From assembly GCA_020636495.1 (NCBI GenBank), contig JACJXQ010000008.1:2170001-2234000 (forward strand): 64,000 nt of DNA, read 5' to 3'. A program made the position numbers and the translations under genes. Numbering within the stretch: the stretch's first letter is position 1; every line of letters begins with the position of its first letter. The notes under the pieces were generated by a model that was not told the DNA's origin, did no database searches, and saw only the letters and a list, made by a program, of their open reading frames with translations. Source of the stretch: Chitinophagales bacterium. GTDB lineage: Bacteria; Bacteroidota; Bacteroidia; Chitinophagales; Chitinophagaceae. Below are positions 1 to 7,943 of this stretch, in pieces.

Positions 1-161
1 TCATTGATGTGATGGGCCGCACCATATGGTCACAAGACAAAAAGCTGGTGAATGGTAAGAACAGGGTAACCATTCCACTGAATAATATGGCACCGGGTAT
101 GTATAATCTACAGATAAGGAATAGTACAGGACAGGTATCTATGAAATTAATGAAGAATTAG
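1..161 (+). CDS. C-terminal fragment of a T9SS type A sorting-domain protein
   Basis: Only the last 52 residues lie in the window; the gene enters from the left edge and stops at a TAG at 159-161. The fragment contains VMGRTIWSQ, then LNNMAPGMYNLQI, and ends in a lysine-rich strand. This is the usual pattern of the type A C-terminal sorting domain (V.G..v....; L..G.Y.l.i), which directs proteins through the type IX secretion system and is then removed or anchored to lipopolysaccharide. Nothing can be said about the passenger domain. A hairpin terminator follows at once. Confidence 0.75.
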   Translation, partial: IDVMGRTIWSQDKKLVNGKNRVTIPLNNMAPGMYNLQIRNSTGQVSMKLMKN

Positions 162-187
162 GGTAAAGCGGGTTTTGGTTACAAACC

Positions 188-217
188 GGGCTGCAGTTTC
201 TACTGCAGCCCTCTTTT
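188..217 (+). terminator. Rho-independent terminator
   Basis: A perfect 9-bp stem (GGGCTGCAG at 188-196, CTGCAGCCC at 203-211) with a 6-nt loop is followed by CTCTTTT. It ends the T9SS protein gene to its left. Confidence 0.75.
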
Positions 218-255
218 GTGCTTATATGCAGATTAATATTTATTATCGGTAGTAC

Positions 256-286
256 TTGGGCTGCACGTTTTGGTATAGTAACTTTG
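256..286 (+). promoter_or_regulatory. Bacteroidota-type promoter for the bacilliredoxin gene
   Basis: TTGG at 256-259, a 19-nt spacer and TAACTTTG at 279-286 match the -33 (TTTG/TTGG) and -7 (TAnnTTTG) elements of the Bacteroidota primary sigma factor. The start codon lies 18 nt downstream, which leaves a short leader. Confidence 0.6.
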
Positions 287-304
287 TAACTATAAATTTC
301 AATT

Positions 305-718
305 ATGTATCCAATAGAAATAGTAGCCCCGATGAAGGCTGAAGTGACAGAGAATGGTTTCCAGGAATTGCAGACACCTGAAGAGGTGGATAATGCATTA
401 CAGAAATCCGGCACAGCATTATTATTCATCAACTCTGTATGCGGTTGTTCTGCAGGTACCGCCCGTCCAGGTGTTATTGCGGCCGTGAAGAATGCCACTA
501 AGAAACCAGATCAGATACTGACCAGCTTTGCAGGTTTTGATACAGCAGCTGTACAGCAGGCAAGAACCTATTTACTACCTTACCCTCCATCTTCACCGGC
601 AATAGCTTTGTTGAAAGACGGACAGGTAGTACATATGATCGAGCGCCATATGATAGAAGGTCGCCCGGCCCAAATGATAGCTGCCAACCTGCTGGATGCT
701 TTTGAGACGTATTGCTAA
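305..718 (+). CDS. Bacilliredoxin (BrxA/BrxB, YphP/YqiW family)
   Basis: The 137-residue product matches the usual length and layout of bacilliredoxins, thioredoxin-fold proteins that reduce mixed disulfides between bacillithiol and protein thiols. The active site is visible as SVCGCSAG near residues 44-51, the CxC form typical of this family instead of the CxxC of thioredoxin. Other family marks are the N-terminal YPIEIVAPMKAE segment and ARPGV just after the cysteines. A cytoplasmic redox role is expected from family knowledge; whether this organism makes bacillithiol cannot be told here. The gene is a single transcription unit with its own promoter upstream and a terminator downstream. Confidence 0.85.
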   Translation: MYPIEIVAPMKAEVTENGFQELQTPEEVDNALQKSGTALLFINSVCGCSAGTARPGVIAAVKNATKKPDQILTSFAGFDTAAVQQARTYLLPYPPSSPAIALLKDGQVVHMIERHMIEGRPAQMIAANLLDAFETYC

Positions 719-745
719 GCATACAGAACTGATATTGAAATAATT

Positions 746-773
746 AGAGGTGTACAAATTGTACACCTCTTTT
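746..773 (+). terminator. Rho-independent terminator after the bacilliredoxin gene
   Basis: AGAGGTGTAC at 746-755 pairs perfectly with GTACACCTCT at 761-770 across a 5-nt loop, and TTT follows. Confidence 0.75.
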
Positions 774-835
774 CGTCCCTGGCTTCGCAAAACCATGATA
801 TTTTCGTTTTTTTACGTCCTATTTAGCACAAAGGT

Positions 836-1414
836 TTGAACACAGGAAAGATCATAATCATTACGGCTCCCTCAGGTTCCGGCAAAACCACGCTGGTAAA
901 GCGCCTGCTGGAGAAATATCCTAAGCTTGCATTTTCTATTTCAGCTTGCACCCGCCAGCCCCGTCCCAACGAGGTGAATGGCAGAGACTATTATTTCTAC
1001 ACAGAGGAAGAGTTCAAAGACCTTGTGGATAAAGATGCTTTTGTAGAATGGGAGATGGTTTATACCGGGAAGTATTATGGCACGCTAAAATCGGAAGTGC
1101 AACGCATATGGGATAATGGGCAGACACCACTGGTAGATATAGACGTCCAAGGTGCGATAGCCACACAGAAGAAGTACCCGCACAACTCCCTGAGCCTTTT
1201 TATACAGGCACCCAGTATACAGGAACTAAGGCAAAGACTGGAGAAAAGGGGTACCGAGACACCTGAAAGCCTGGAAGAACGCATCAAAAAGGCTGAATCT
1301 GAACTCACCTTTGCACATAACTTCGATACAATTATAGTAAATGACGACCTGGATAAGGCAACCATGGAATTAATAGACACCATTGAAGACTTTATATCAG
1401 GAGACAATGCGTAA
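836..1414 (+). CDS. gmk: Guanylate kinase
   Basis: Guanylate kinase phosphorylates GMP to GDP with ATP, an essential step in purine nucleotide and (p)ppGpp supply. The 192-residue length is normal. The P-loop APSGSGKTT sits at residues 11-19. The GMP-binding region follows, with SACTRQPRPNEVNGRDYYF near residues 36-54, and then the VDIDVQGA motif. The only start consistent with an in-frame TAG at 824-826 is TTG at 836, directly after AAAGG. The CNNM/CBS membrane protein gene follows 48 nt downstream and may be cotranscribed. Confidence 0.95.
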   Translation: MNTGKIIIITAPSGSGKTTLVKRLLEKYPKLAFSISACTRQPRPNEVNGRDYYFYTEEEFKDLVDKDAFVEWEMVYTGKYYGTLKSEVQRIWDNGQTPLVDIDVQGAIATQKKYPHNSLSLFIQAPSIQELRQRLEKRGTETPESLEERIKKAESELTFAHNFDTIIVNDDLDKATMELIDTIEDFISGDNA

Positions 1415-1462
1415 ACAGGATACTACAAATTATTACTCAAATCCTTATCTTTAAGTATTCAT

Positions 1463-2728
1463 ATGGCTGATCCCAATCTAATATTGTACATCATTGGCTG
1501 CATTCTGCTGATAGGCTTTTTTGCAGGTACCGAAATAGCCTTTATTTCTGTCAATAAACTAAATATCGAGCTCCGTAAAAAACAAGGAAGTATCTCAGGC
1601 AAGATTCTCTCTCGCTTTATGGAGAAACCAGCTGAATTTATTGGTACCAGTCTTGTTGGGGTAAATATATTACTTGTTATCTATGGTTTGTTGATGACAG
1701 AGCTGACAGACCCGCTTCTGGACATGTTACCTTCGCCCCTTAATTCAGAATATGTACACTTGTTGCTGGACACGCTCATTGCTACATGTGTGATATTGTT
1801 TTTTGCAGAATTTCTTCCTAAAGCCATTTTCAAAGCCAAATCAGAACAGTTACTGGCTTTTTTCAGTATACCGATGCAGGTACTATACATCATACTCTAC
1901 CCTATAGCAAAAGTATTTGTTGACATATCAGAGTTCATGCTTAAATACCTGTTCAATGTACGTATCAAAGAGAAAAAACAGGTTTTTAACCGTGTAGACC
2001 TGGAGCATTTTGTTAAGCAAACCATGCATGGACAGGAAAGTGACTCAAACGAACTGAATACCGAGCTTTTTGAGAATGCACTATACCTCGTAAATGTCAA
2101 GATCAGGAAGTGTATGGTGCCGCGTAACGAGGTAGAAGCCCTGGACATTGAAACACCGATTGCAGAAGCCAAGCGGAAATTCATTGAGACCAAACTGTCT
2201 AAGATAATCGTTTACAAAGACACTATTGATAATATTGTCGGGTATATACACCACCTGGACCTGAACAGGAGACCGGAGAACATAAGCCAGATCATACACA
2301 ATATTGCAGCAGTACCCGAAACGATGAGCGCAGTTGACCTGATGAACCGTTTTACCAAAGACCGGAAAAGTATTGCATGGGTAATAGATGAATTTGGTGG
2401 CACTGCAGGTATCGTAACTATGGAAGACGTTCTGGAAGAGATATTTGGCGACATTAATGATGAATTCGACACGCCAGACCATGTGGAAAAGCAAATATCA
2501 GAAGATGAATATATCTTCTCCGGCAGGCTGGAACTGGATTATCTGAATGAAAAATACAATTTCGACTTCTCTACTGATGAATCTGAAACCTTGTCTGGTT
2601 TTATCATTGCCAATCATGGTACTATACCCAAACTAAAAGAACGTATTGTCATTGAGAATTATGAATTTGATACCCTGTTGGTTTCCGACACAAGGATAGA
2701 AACCGTGAAAATGAAAATATTAAAGTAA
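1463..2728 (+). CDS. CNNM/CBS-domain membrane protein (HlyC/CorC family, GldE-like)
   Basis: This 421-residue protein has the standard three-part plan of the hemolysin-C/CorC/CNNM family. A DUF21/CNNM membrane domain with about four hydrophobic segments covers residues 5-170. A CBS pair follows at about 200-325, with MVPRNEVEALD at its start and WVIDEFGGTAGIVTMEDVLEEIFGDI near its end. A CorC_HlyC domain fills the last 80 residues. Family members are linked to magnesium/cobalt homeostasis, and in gliding Bacteroidota the related GldE is a CorC-like protein. Assignment to GldE specifically is not supported by neighbours here. The 3-hydroxyanthranilate dioxygenase gene follows after 21 nt. Confidence 0.85.
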   Translation: MADPNLILYIIGCILLIGFFAGTEIAFISVNKLNIELRKKQGSISGKILSRFMEKPAEFIGTSLVGVNILLVIYGLLMTELTDPLLDMLPSPLNSEYVHLLLDTLIATCVILFFAEFLPKAIFKAKSEQLLAFFSIPMQVLYIILYPIAKVFVDISEFMLKYLFNVRIKEKKQVFNRVDLEHFVKQTMHGQESDSNELNTELFENALYLVNVKIRKCMVPRNEVEALDIETPIAEAKRKFIETKLSKIIVYKDTIDNIVGYIHHLDLNRRPENISQIIHNIAAVPETMSAVDLMNRFTKDRKSIAWVIDEFGGTAGIVTMEDVLEEIFGDINDEFDTPDHVEKQISEDEYIFSGRLELDYLNEKYNFDFSTDESETLSGFIIANHGTIPKLKERIVIENYEFDTLLVSDTRIETVKMKILK

Positions 2729-2749
2729 CTATAATAAAAATATTGACAC

Positions 2750-3277
2750 ATGGCCATTCAACGTCCTTTCAACTTAAATAAATGGATAGAAGAGAACAGA
2801 CACTTGCTGAAACCACCCGTTGGCAATCAATGTGTATACAAAGAGGCCAATGACTTTATTGTAATGGTAGTAGGCGGACCCAACAGCCGTAAAGATTTCC
2901 ATTTTAATGAAAGTGAGGAACTATTCTACCAACTGGAAGGTGATATTGTAGTACGTATTGTAGAAGATGGTAAAATAGTAGATATACCCATAAAAGCCGG
3001 CGACATGTTCCTGCTGCCGGGCAGGGTGCCCCACTCTCCCCAAAGGTCTGAAGGATCAGTAGGACTGGTAATAGAGAAAGTGAGGAAAAACCCTGAAATT
3101 GATGGTTTCATGTGGTTTTGTGAGAATTGTAACGAGAAATTATATGAAGAATATTTTGAACTGACGGACATTGTCAAGCAATTACCGCCTGTAATGGAGC
3201 GTTTTTATGCAGATGAAGAAAAACGTACCTGCAAGAACTGTGGTCACGTTATGGAGCCGCCTGCACCGAAAAAATAG
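2750..3277 (+). CDS. nbaC: 3-hydroxyanthranilate 3,4-dioxygenase
   Basis: This enzyme opens the ring of 3-hydroxyanthranilate to 2-amino-3-carboxymuconate semialdehyde, in the kynurenine route to quinolinate/NAD or in 2-nitrobenzoate degradation. The 175-residue cupin keeps the iron ligands at the family positions: His51, Glu57 and His95 (in DFHFNESEE and GRVPHSP). The bacterial-type rubredoxin-like second iron site is complete, with Cys124/Cys127 (CENC) and Cys161/Cys164 (CKNC). No other kynurenine-pathway gene lies in the window, so the gene sits apart from its pathway here. It lies 21 nt after the CNNM protein gene. Confidence 0.95.
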   Translation: MAIQRPFNLNKWIEENRHLLKPPVGNQCVYKEANDFIVMVVGGPNSRKDFHFNESEELFYQLEGDIVVRIVEDGKIVDIPIKAGDMFLLPGRVPHSPQRSEGSVGLVIEKVRKNPEIDGFMWFCENCNEKLYEEYFELTDIVKQLPPVMERFYADEEKRTCKNCGHVMEPPAPKK

Positions 3278-3320
3278 GAATTATTGCCTGTAAGGCATAG
3301 TATAAATGAAGCTAAACGAT

Positions 3321-3328
3321 TAGATTTG
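3321..3328 (+). promoter_or_regulatory. Candidate -7 promoter element
   Basis: TAGATTTG matches the Bacteroidota TAnnTTTG -7 element 23 nt before the start of the small His-rich gene. No good TTTG lies at the -33 position, so the promoter call is tentative. Confidence 0.4.
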
Positions 3329-3351
3329 CACCTTGTAAAATACAATTAAGA

Positions 3352-3603
3352 ATGTCACACGATACACATCATGCTCCAGCTGACTCTAAACCGGGTAGCT
3401 CGTTTATATCATCTATTTGGTTTATGCTGCTGCTGGCCGGTTTGTTTGTAGCTGCTGTAAACTTTGTTGAGATCATGGGTCACGATGACGGAGGCCACGG
3501 TGAACATGCAACTGAGCATGCTGCTCCTGCACACCATGACGCAGACGCTGATCATGAAGCACATGGCCACGATGCAGAAGCTCATGAAGAAGCACACCAC
3601 TAG
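3352..3603 (+). CDS. Small His/Asp/Glu-rich single-pass membrane protein
   Basis: I do not recognise a named family. The 83-residue protein has a short N-terminal part, one strong membrane segment at about residues 18-42, and a low-complexity tail (44-83) in which 12 of 40 residues are His and 12 are Asp or Glu. There are 15 His in total. Such tails commonly bind Zn, Ni or Cu weakly, so a metal-buffering or metal-handling role at the membrane is an inference. The gene is preceded by a -7-like element and followed 30 nt later by the heptose epimerase gene, so the two may be cotranscribed. Confidence 0.65.
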   Translation: MSHDTHHAPADSKPGSSFISSIWFMLLLAGLFVAAVNFVEIMGHDDGGHGEHATEHAAPAHHDADADHEAHGHDAEAHEEAHH

Positions 3604-3633
3604 GCTTCATTCATAATATAAATATTCTATTTG

Positions 3634-4614
3634 ATGCAAACCACCGATGTAATAGCAATTACAGGCGCGGCAGGTTTCATAGGCAGTTATCTTGTCGGCC
3701 TGCTTAATAAGGCAGGCTATCGTCAACTCATACTGGTAGACGACTTCTCAGCTGAAGAGAAGTTGAAGAATCTTACTCATAAGGAATATATGCTGCAAGT
3801 CGACCGTGAGATATTCGGCAATTGGCTGGCAGAAAATCCCGGTGTTGTACAATTCATGTTCCATTTAGGAGCAAGAACAGATACCACGGAGATGGACTAT
3901 GCAGTCCATAAGAAATGGAACCTGGATTATTCAAAAATGATATGGGAAGGTTGCACAAAGCAAAACATTCCACTTGTTTATGCTTCTTCTGCCGCCACAT
4001 ACGGCAATGGCGAATTAGGTTACAAAGATGATCACGATATTATCAACAAGCTGTCTCCGCTCAATCCTTATGGCGTATCAAAAAACGAATTTGACATCTG
4101 GACACTTGAACAGGCATCAGCGCCACCCTTCTGGGCAGGAGTAAAATTCTTTAATGTATATGGCCCTAACGAGTATCATAAAGGGCGTATGGCATCAGTG
4201 ATCATGCATGCGTACAGGCAAATAAAGCAGAATGGATCTGTAAAGTTATTCCGCTCGCACAACCCTGATTACAGGGACGGTGAGCAGATACGTGACTTTA
4301 TTTATGTGAAAGATGTAACAGAGATGTGCCTTTGGTTGATGCAACAACAGCCGGCCAATGGTTTATATAATATTGGCACCGGTAACGCGCGCACGTTTAA
4401 CGATTTGGTTACTGCTATTTTCCATACACTTAATTTACCAGTACATATCAACTATATTGATACTCCTGAAGATATCAGGGACAAGTATCAGTACTATACA
4501 GAAGCTGATATGCACAAACTGAGAAATGCAGGTTATACTGCCCCCATCACAGCACTTGAAGATGGTGTAAAGGATTATGTGATCAACTACCTGGAAAAGA
4601 ATAGTTACTACTAA
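3634..4614 (+). CDS. rfaD: ADP-L-glycero-D-manno-heptose 6-epimerase
   Basis: The enzyme converts ADP-D-glycero-D-manno-heptose to the L-glycero form, the last step in making the heptose donor for the lipopolysaccharide inner core. The extended SDR fold is clear: TGAAGFIGSYL near residues 9-19 binds NADP, LVDDFS follows, then HLGARTDTTE, the catalytic Ser in YASSAATYG, and the YGVSK catalytic Tyr/Lys pair. The length (326) is normal. I start at the ATG at 3634 instead of the TTG immediately before it (3631). No other heptose gene is nearby. The DUF4920 lipoprotein gene follows after 17 nt. Confidence 0.92.
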   Translation: MQTTDVIAITGAAGFIGSYLVGLLNKAGYRQLILVDDFSAEEKLKNLTHKEYMLQVDREIFGNWLAENPGVVQFMFHLGARTDTTEMDYAVHKKWNLDYSKMIWEGCTKQNIPLVYASSAATYGNGELGYKDDHDIINKLSPLNPYGVSKNEFDIWTLEQASAPPFWAGVKFFNVYGPNEYHKGRMASVIMHAYRQIKQNGSVKLFRSHNPDYRDGEQIRDFIYVKDVTEMCLWLMQQQPANGLYNIGTGNARTFNDLVTAIFHTLNLPVHINYIDTPEDIRDKYQYYTEADMHKLRNAGYTAPITALEDGVKDYVINYLEKNSYY

Positions 4615-4631
4615 TTGATAATATTAATGTT

Positions 4632-5138
4632 ATGAAAAGAGTATCATTGTTATTTATAGTACCGGCAATAGTTTTTAGTTCATGCCAATCCGGTAATACA
4701 GAACAGGCTGCTGAGGAAACTCATGTAGTAATTATTGACTCGTCCTATGGTGAATCCTTTGACAAGAAAGGAGCTATTACTGTTAGCCAGTTCAACGAAC
4801 AGATGGCAGGCAAAGACAGCCTGGACAATATCATTGTTGAGGGCGATCTTTCTGAAGTTTGCCAGGCCATGGGGTGCTGGGTGAAACTCAAAAACGAAAG
4901 TGGAGAAGATATTTTTGTAAAAATGCGAGGCCACGACTTCTTTGTTCCTAAAGACGTTGCCGGTAAACATGTTTTTCTGAAAGGAACCGGCATACGCGAG
5001 GTGACAACAGTAGAAGAACTTCAACATTATGCTGAAGACGCGGGAGAAAGTGAGGAAGCCATTGCAGCTATCACCGAACCCAAAGAGGAACTGAAAATTG
5101 ACGCGTCAGGTGTTATTATAGAACACGTACAGGAATAG
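4632..5138 (+). CDS. DUF4920 family lipoprotein
   Basis: The 168-residue product begins with a lipoprotein signal peptide (MKRVSLLFIVPAIVFSSC, lipidated Cys18). A compact domain follows with VEGDLSEVCQAMGCWVKL and, later, FFVPKDVAGKHVFLKG. This is the pattern of the DUF4920 family, found mainly in Bacteroidota and of unknown function. The two cysteines in CQAMGC could bind a metal or form a disulfide, but that is inference. The gene is last in a run with rfaD and ends in a terminator shared with the convergent T9SS gene. Confidence 0.75.
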   Translation: MKRVSLLFIVPAIVFSSCQSGNTEQAAEETHVVIIDSSYGESFDKKGAITVSQFNEQMAGKDSLDNIIVEGDLSEVCQAMGCWVKLKNESGEDIFVKMRGHDFFVPKDVAGKHVFLKGTGIREVTTVEELQHYAEDAGESEEAIAAITEPKEELKIDASGVIIEHVQE

Positions 5139-5161
5139 TTTTATTGATAATTTCTAAAAAC

Positions 5162-5189
5162 ATAAAGGCGGTCGATGACCGCCTTTATT
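5162..5189. terminator. Bidirectional terminator between convergent genes
   Basis: ATAAAGGCGGTC at 5162-5173 pairs perfectly with GACCGCCTTTAT at 5177-5188 over a 3-nt loop. A/T-rich flanks on both sides let it serve both the DUF4920 gene and the convergent T9SS gene. Confidence 0.75.
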
Positions 5190-5211
5190 ATGTGATTGTG
5201 CAGAGAATAAC

Positions 5212-7584
5212 TTATCTCAGCAGTGTAACATTACCCTGGTAACGTTCAGAAACACTATTCCCGAATGTAACATGTATAGTATATACATATACCCCTGTCG
5301 GTTGTTCCTCATTCTTGAATTTGCCATCCCAACCACGGCCATCAGGTACATTTGTCTGGTAAATCAATTGTCCCCAACGGTTGTATATCTGCATAGCAAA
5401 TTCGGTCACGTTACGTGATAAAATCTGTCTGGGGAGGAAGTAATCACTATTACCATCACCGTTTGGCGTAAATGCGTTCGGTATATTGATATAGCAATCC
5501 TTTTTCACTTCGATGCTATCTGTCACTGAGCAACCATTAAGGTCTGCGGTTACTGAGTACATGCCCGGGTGATGTACATATATGCCTTGTGTAACATCTT
5601 TGTCAGCTGTGTGCCACTTATATTTAATACCTGTTCCACCGTCAGGATTTACACGGTCACTGATAAAGATGGGGTTGCCATTGGGGCATATAGATGTATC
5701 TTCTCCCAGGTAAAGATCAGGGTATGGTTTAGCGTTTATTTCTTTACTCACTTGCAGATCGGGGCAAATGCGGTAGTCGACACTATACGTGACGTTGTAT
5801 TTGCCGGGTTTTGTATATGAATGACGAATGTGTTTTTCTTCCGTATTACCGGTATTATCACCCAAATCCCAGGTTATAGAATTTGCTCCACCGGCATAAT
5901 AATCACCATCGAATATTATCTCATCACCAATACAGATATCTGCTTTATCGTTTGTAAACAGTATACCACCTGTTGAATCAACTACGATCTCTAAACCATA
6001 GGTAGCGACACAACCCAGGTAGTCTGTAAGGGTCAGTTTAGGGTGGTAAATTCCGGCAACATTATACTGGTTATCATGATCCAGCCCAAAAACCTGAAAG
6101 TCATCACCATAGCCTGAATTCCAAATAAATTTAGGTGTGGTACCAGCTTTAACCAATGATGTATTTGAGAATGATATAGTGGAGCCCTGGCATATACTAT
6201 CATCGTCGATTGTGAACTCAGCTATCAGCGGGTGATTCAGTTCAATATCCTGTGTAGCAGTATCTGCACAAGAACCATTAGCTATTGCCAGTTGAACCGT
6301 AAACTTACGGGCACCAATGTTTGGTTTTGTTACCAGGTAGGTATGTACCGGGTTTTTATCAATACCTAAGGGACTATTATCTCCAAAATTCCATGTTTGA
6401 GATGTTTGATCAACAGATGTATTTATAAACTCCACGGTATCCTGTTCACAACCCTCTTTTACATTGTAGTTAAAATTCGCTGCAACTCCTGAAAGTACAT
6501 CGAAAAAGAAGTTCACTGTATCAGAAATACATCCGTTTCCATCTACTGCATAAATAGAATACCAACCTTTGCTTACCGGCTGTACATTCAGAAATGGAAT
6601 TATATAGCCCTGTGTGGCATCAAACTTACCTAAACCGTTTACTGACCATGCATATACATCTCCCCCTGTCGGCAAGCTTACGTTTGGTACAGACAGTGTA
6701 TCATCCTCCCCCGGGCAGAAGGGACCTGCTTGCTTTACCAGGCCTAAAACCGGGGCTGGTGCAACAGATATATCAAGCGTGTCATGATAAGTACAAACTC
6801 CCCTTTCTCCTTTTATGTAAATTTTACCTGTATTCAACGGACTGATATTCTTTATTACAGGTTCACGATCATTAGCCGACGCGGTAAAAACGGTTGGAGG
6901 TGTAGTATTAGAACTCCATGTATACGTGGTATTGGGATAATTAGTTACAGATAGCTGAACATCTTTACCGGCGCAAATCGGATCCAGTATACTTGCCTCA
7001 AAAGCCAGTGAGCAGGAATCATCAGCAAAATATGCATTATAGATCACATCACTCGCCAGGTTATTCGTTGTAGCTCTGATATGCCTCACACGAACACTTT
7101 GAATAAGGCCGGGAGCTTTGGTAATATCAATTTCAACTCCTTGTCCTTTGCCTGTTGCACCACCGGTTGTTGTAATTAATCCAGTAGATGGAGATGACAT
7201 ATTATTGGTAGTATAACTGCATGCAGTTGTTGCATTTCCATTATATGGATTAAGAGCTGTAATAGCATATGGACTACCGTTCACATATACTTCAACCGTA
7301 TCATCATCATGAAAACGGATCATCTGAAGACGAAAATGTGTTACTGGATTTGTAGAAAAATCGTAGTTGTAATAATCGGAATAGTTCTTCCCTATCTGGT
7401 AGGGGCCGGTACTACATAGAGTCGCGGAATTGGGAGGAGGTGTAGATTGCGACACAGTAACCGTAGCACCATTTATTACTGTTACTCCACTCAGTGCATT
7501 TATCTGGTAATAAGTCTGTGCACTTGTTTCTGCAGTTGCAAAAAAGAATACAGGCAATAATAAGGCTGTTAATTTTCTCATCAT
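5212..7584 (-). CDS. Secreted PKD-repeat protein with T9SS type B (gliding-associated) C-terminal domain
   Basis: The 790-residue protein starts with a signal peptide ending near SAQ (residue 23). An N-terminal beta-rich region of about 170 residues of unknown type follows. Ig/PKD-like domains come next, with TWNFGDNSPLG near residue 400 and ITWDLGDNTGN near 575, both typical PKD cores. The C-terminal 85 residues begin NIPNAFTPNGDGNSDYF and contain IYNRWGQLIYQ and WDGKF...PTGVYVYTI, which is the type B sorting domain (gliding motility-associated C-terminal domain). The product should be exported by the T9SS and displayed on or released from the surface, perhaps as an adhesin. A bidirectional terminator lies just past its stop. 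Confidence 0.85.
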   Translation of the reverse strand: MMRKLTALLLPVFFFATAETSAQTYYQINALSGVTVINGATVTVSQSTPPPNSATLCSTGPYQIGKNYSDYYNYDFSTNPVTHFRLQMIRFHDDDTVEVYVNGSPYAITALNPYNGNATTACSYTTNNMSSPSTGLITTTGGATGKGQGVEIDITKAPGLIQSVRVRHIRATTNNLASDVIYNAYFADDSCSLAFEASILDPICAGKDVQLSVTNYPNTTYTWSSNTTPPTVFTASANDREPVIKNISPLNTGKIYIKGERGVCTYHDTLDISVAPAPVLGLVKQAGPFCPGEDDTLSVPNVSLPTGGDVYAWSVNGLGKFDATQGYIIPFLNVQPVSKGWYSIYAVDGNGCISDTVNFFFDVLSGVAANFNYNVKEGCEQDTVEFINTSVDQTSQTWNFGDNSPLGIDKNPVHTYLVTKPNIGARKFTVQLAIANGSCADTATQDIELNHPLIAEFTIDDDSICQGSTISFSNTSLVKAGTTPKFIWNSGYGDDFQVFGLDHDNQYNVAGIYHPKLTLTDYLGCVATYGLEIVVDSTGGILFTNDKADICIGDEIIFDGDYYAGGANSITWDLGDNTGNTEEKHIRHSYTKPGKYNVTYSVDYRICPDLQVSKEINAKPYPDLYLGEDTSICPNGNPIFISDRVNPDGGTGIKYKWHTADKDVTQGIYVHHPGMYSVTADLNGCSVTDSIEVKKDCYINIPNAFTPNGDGNSDYFLPRQILSRNVTEFAMQIYNRWGQLIYQTNVPDGRGWDGKFKNEEQPTGVYVYTIHVTFGNSVSERYQGNVTLLR

Positions 7585-7794
7585 GTAAGTATTTAAATTT
7601 CCTGTGTATATAGTATCTTATTGGGCTACACAGTTATCCATTACAACTACTGACAATCAAGAGTTTACCTTAAGTTGGGTTAAAAAGAAAAAAAATCTTA
7701 ATGTATTGCTTATTGTTAATAAATTAGTTTATGTTATTTACATATAGAAATATTCAACTATTATCACATGTGATGTATTTGAAATAAAAAGTAA

Positions 7795-7810
7795 TGTAAC
7801 CCAGGTTACA
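7795..7810. promoter_or_regulatory. Candidate operator, palindrome TGTAAC-CCAG-GTTACA
   Basis: A perfect inverted repeat, TGTAACCCAGGTTACA, lies 133 bp upstream of the MauG-like gene. The same half-sites with the same 4-nt spacing recur at 10169-10183, upstream of the MbnP gene. The architecture (5-6-bp half-sites with a 4-nt spacer) is like that of Crp/Fnr-family sites. The regulator is not identified. Confidence 0.5.
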
Positions 7811-7908
7811 ACACAGAATAGCTGAAAATCTTATATTCACATATGGCATAATCAAGGAATGACTAAGGTCATTTTTCAGATGCAAAAAAAATCATAATTT
7901 TATAAGAT

Positions 7909-7926
7909 ACGATATAATCATATCGT
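7909..7926 (+). promoter_or_regulatory. Inverted repeat just upstream of the diheme protein start
   Basis: ACGATAT at 7909-7915 and ATATCGT at 7920-7926 form a 7-bp perfect inverted repeat with a 4-nt loop, ending 17 nt before the ATG. It could be an operator or an mRNA hairpin near the ribosome site. Confidence 0.35.
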
Positions 7927-7943
7927 TTAATCAACCGACAGAT

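Larger units (their letters stand above)
7585..7943. other. Divergent AT-rich intergenic region with two palindromes
   Basis: This 359-bp stretch separates the T9SS type B gene from the diheme protein gene. I see no ORF worth calling. It holds a palindrome with GTAAC half-sites (7795-7810) and an inverted repeat close to the diheme gene start (7909-7926), described separately. No clear TAnnTTTG promoter element is visible for either gene. Confidence 0.7.

Noticed and set aside
1463..2728. Naming the CNNM/CBS protein gldE
   Set aside because: It has the right fold, but no other gliding gene (gldD or similar) is adjacent, so the name is not supported.
5212..7584. Calling the PKD type B protein part of the gliding machinery itself
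   Set aside because: The C-terminal domain is only a sorting signal found on many T9SS cargo proteins; it does not show a motility role.
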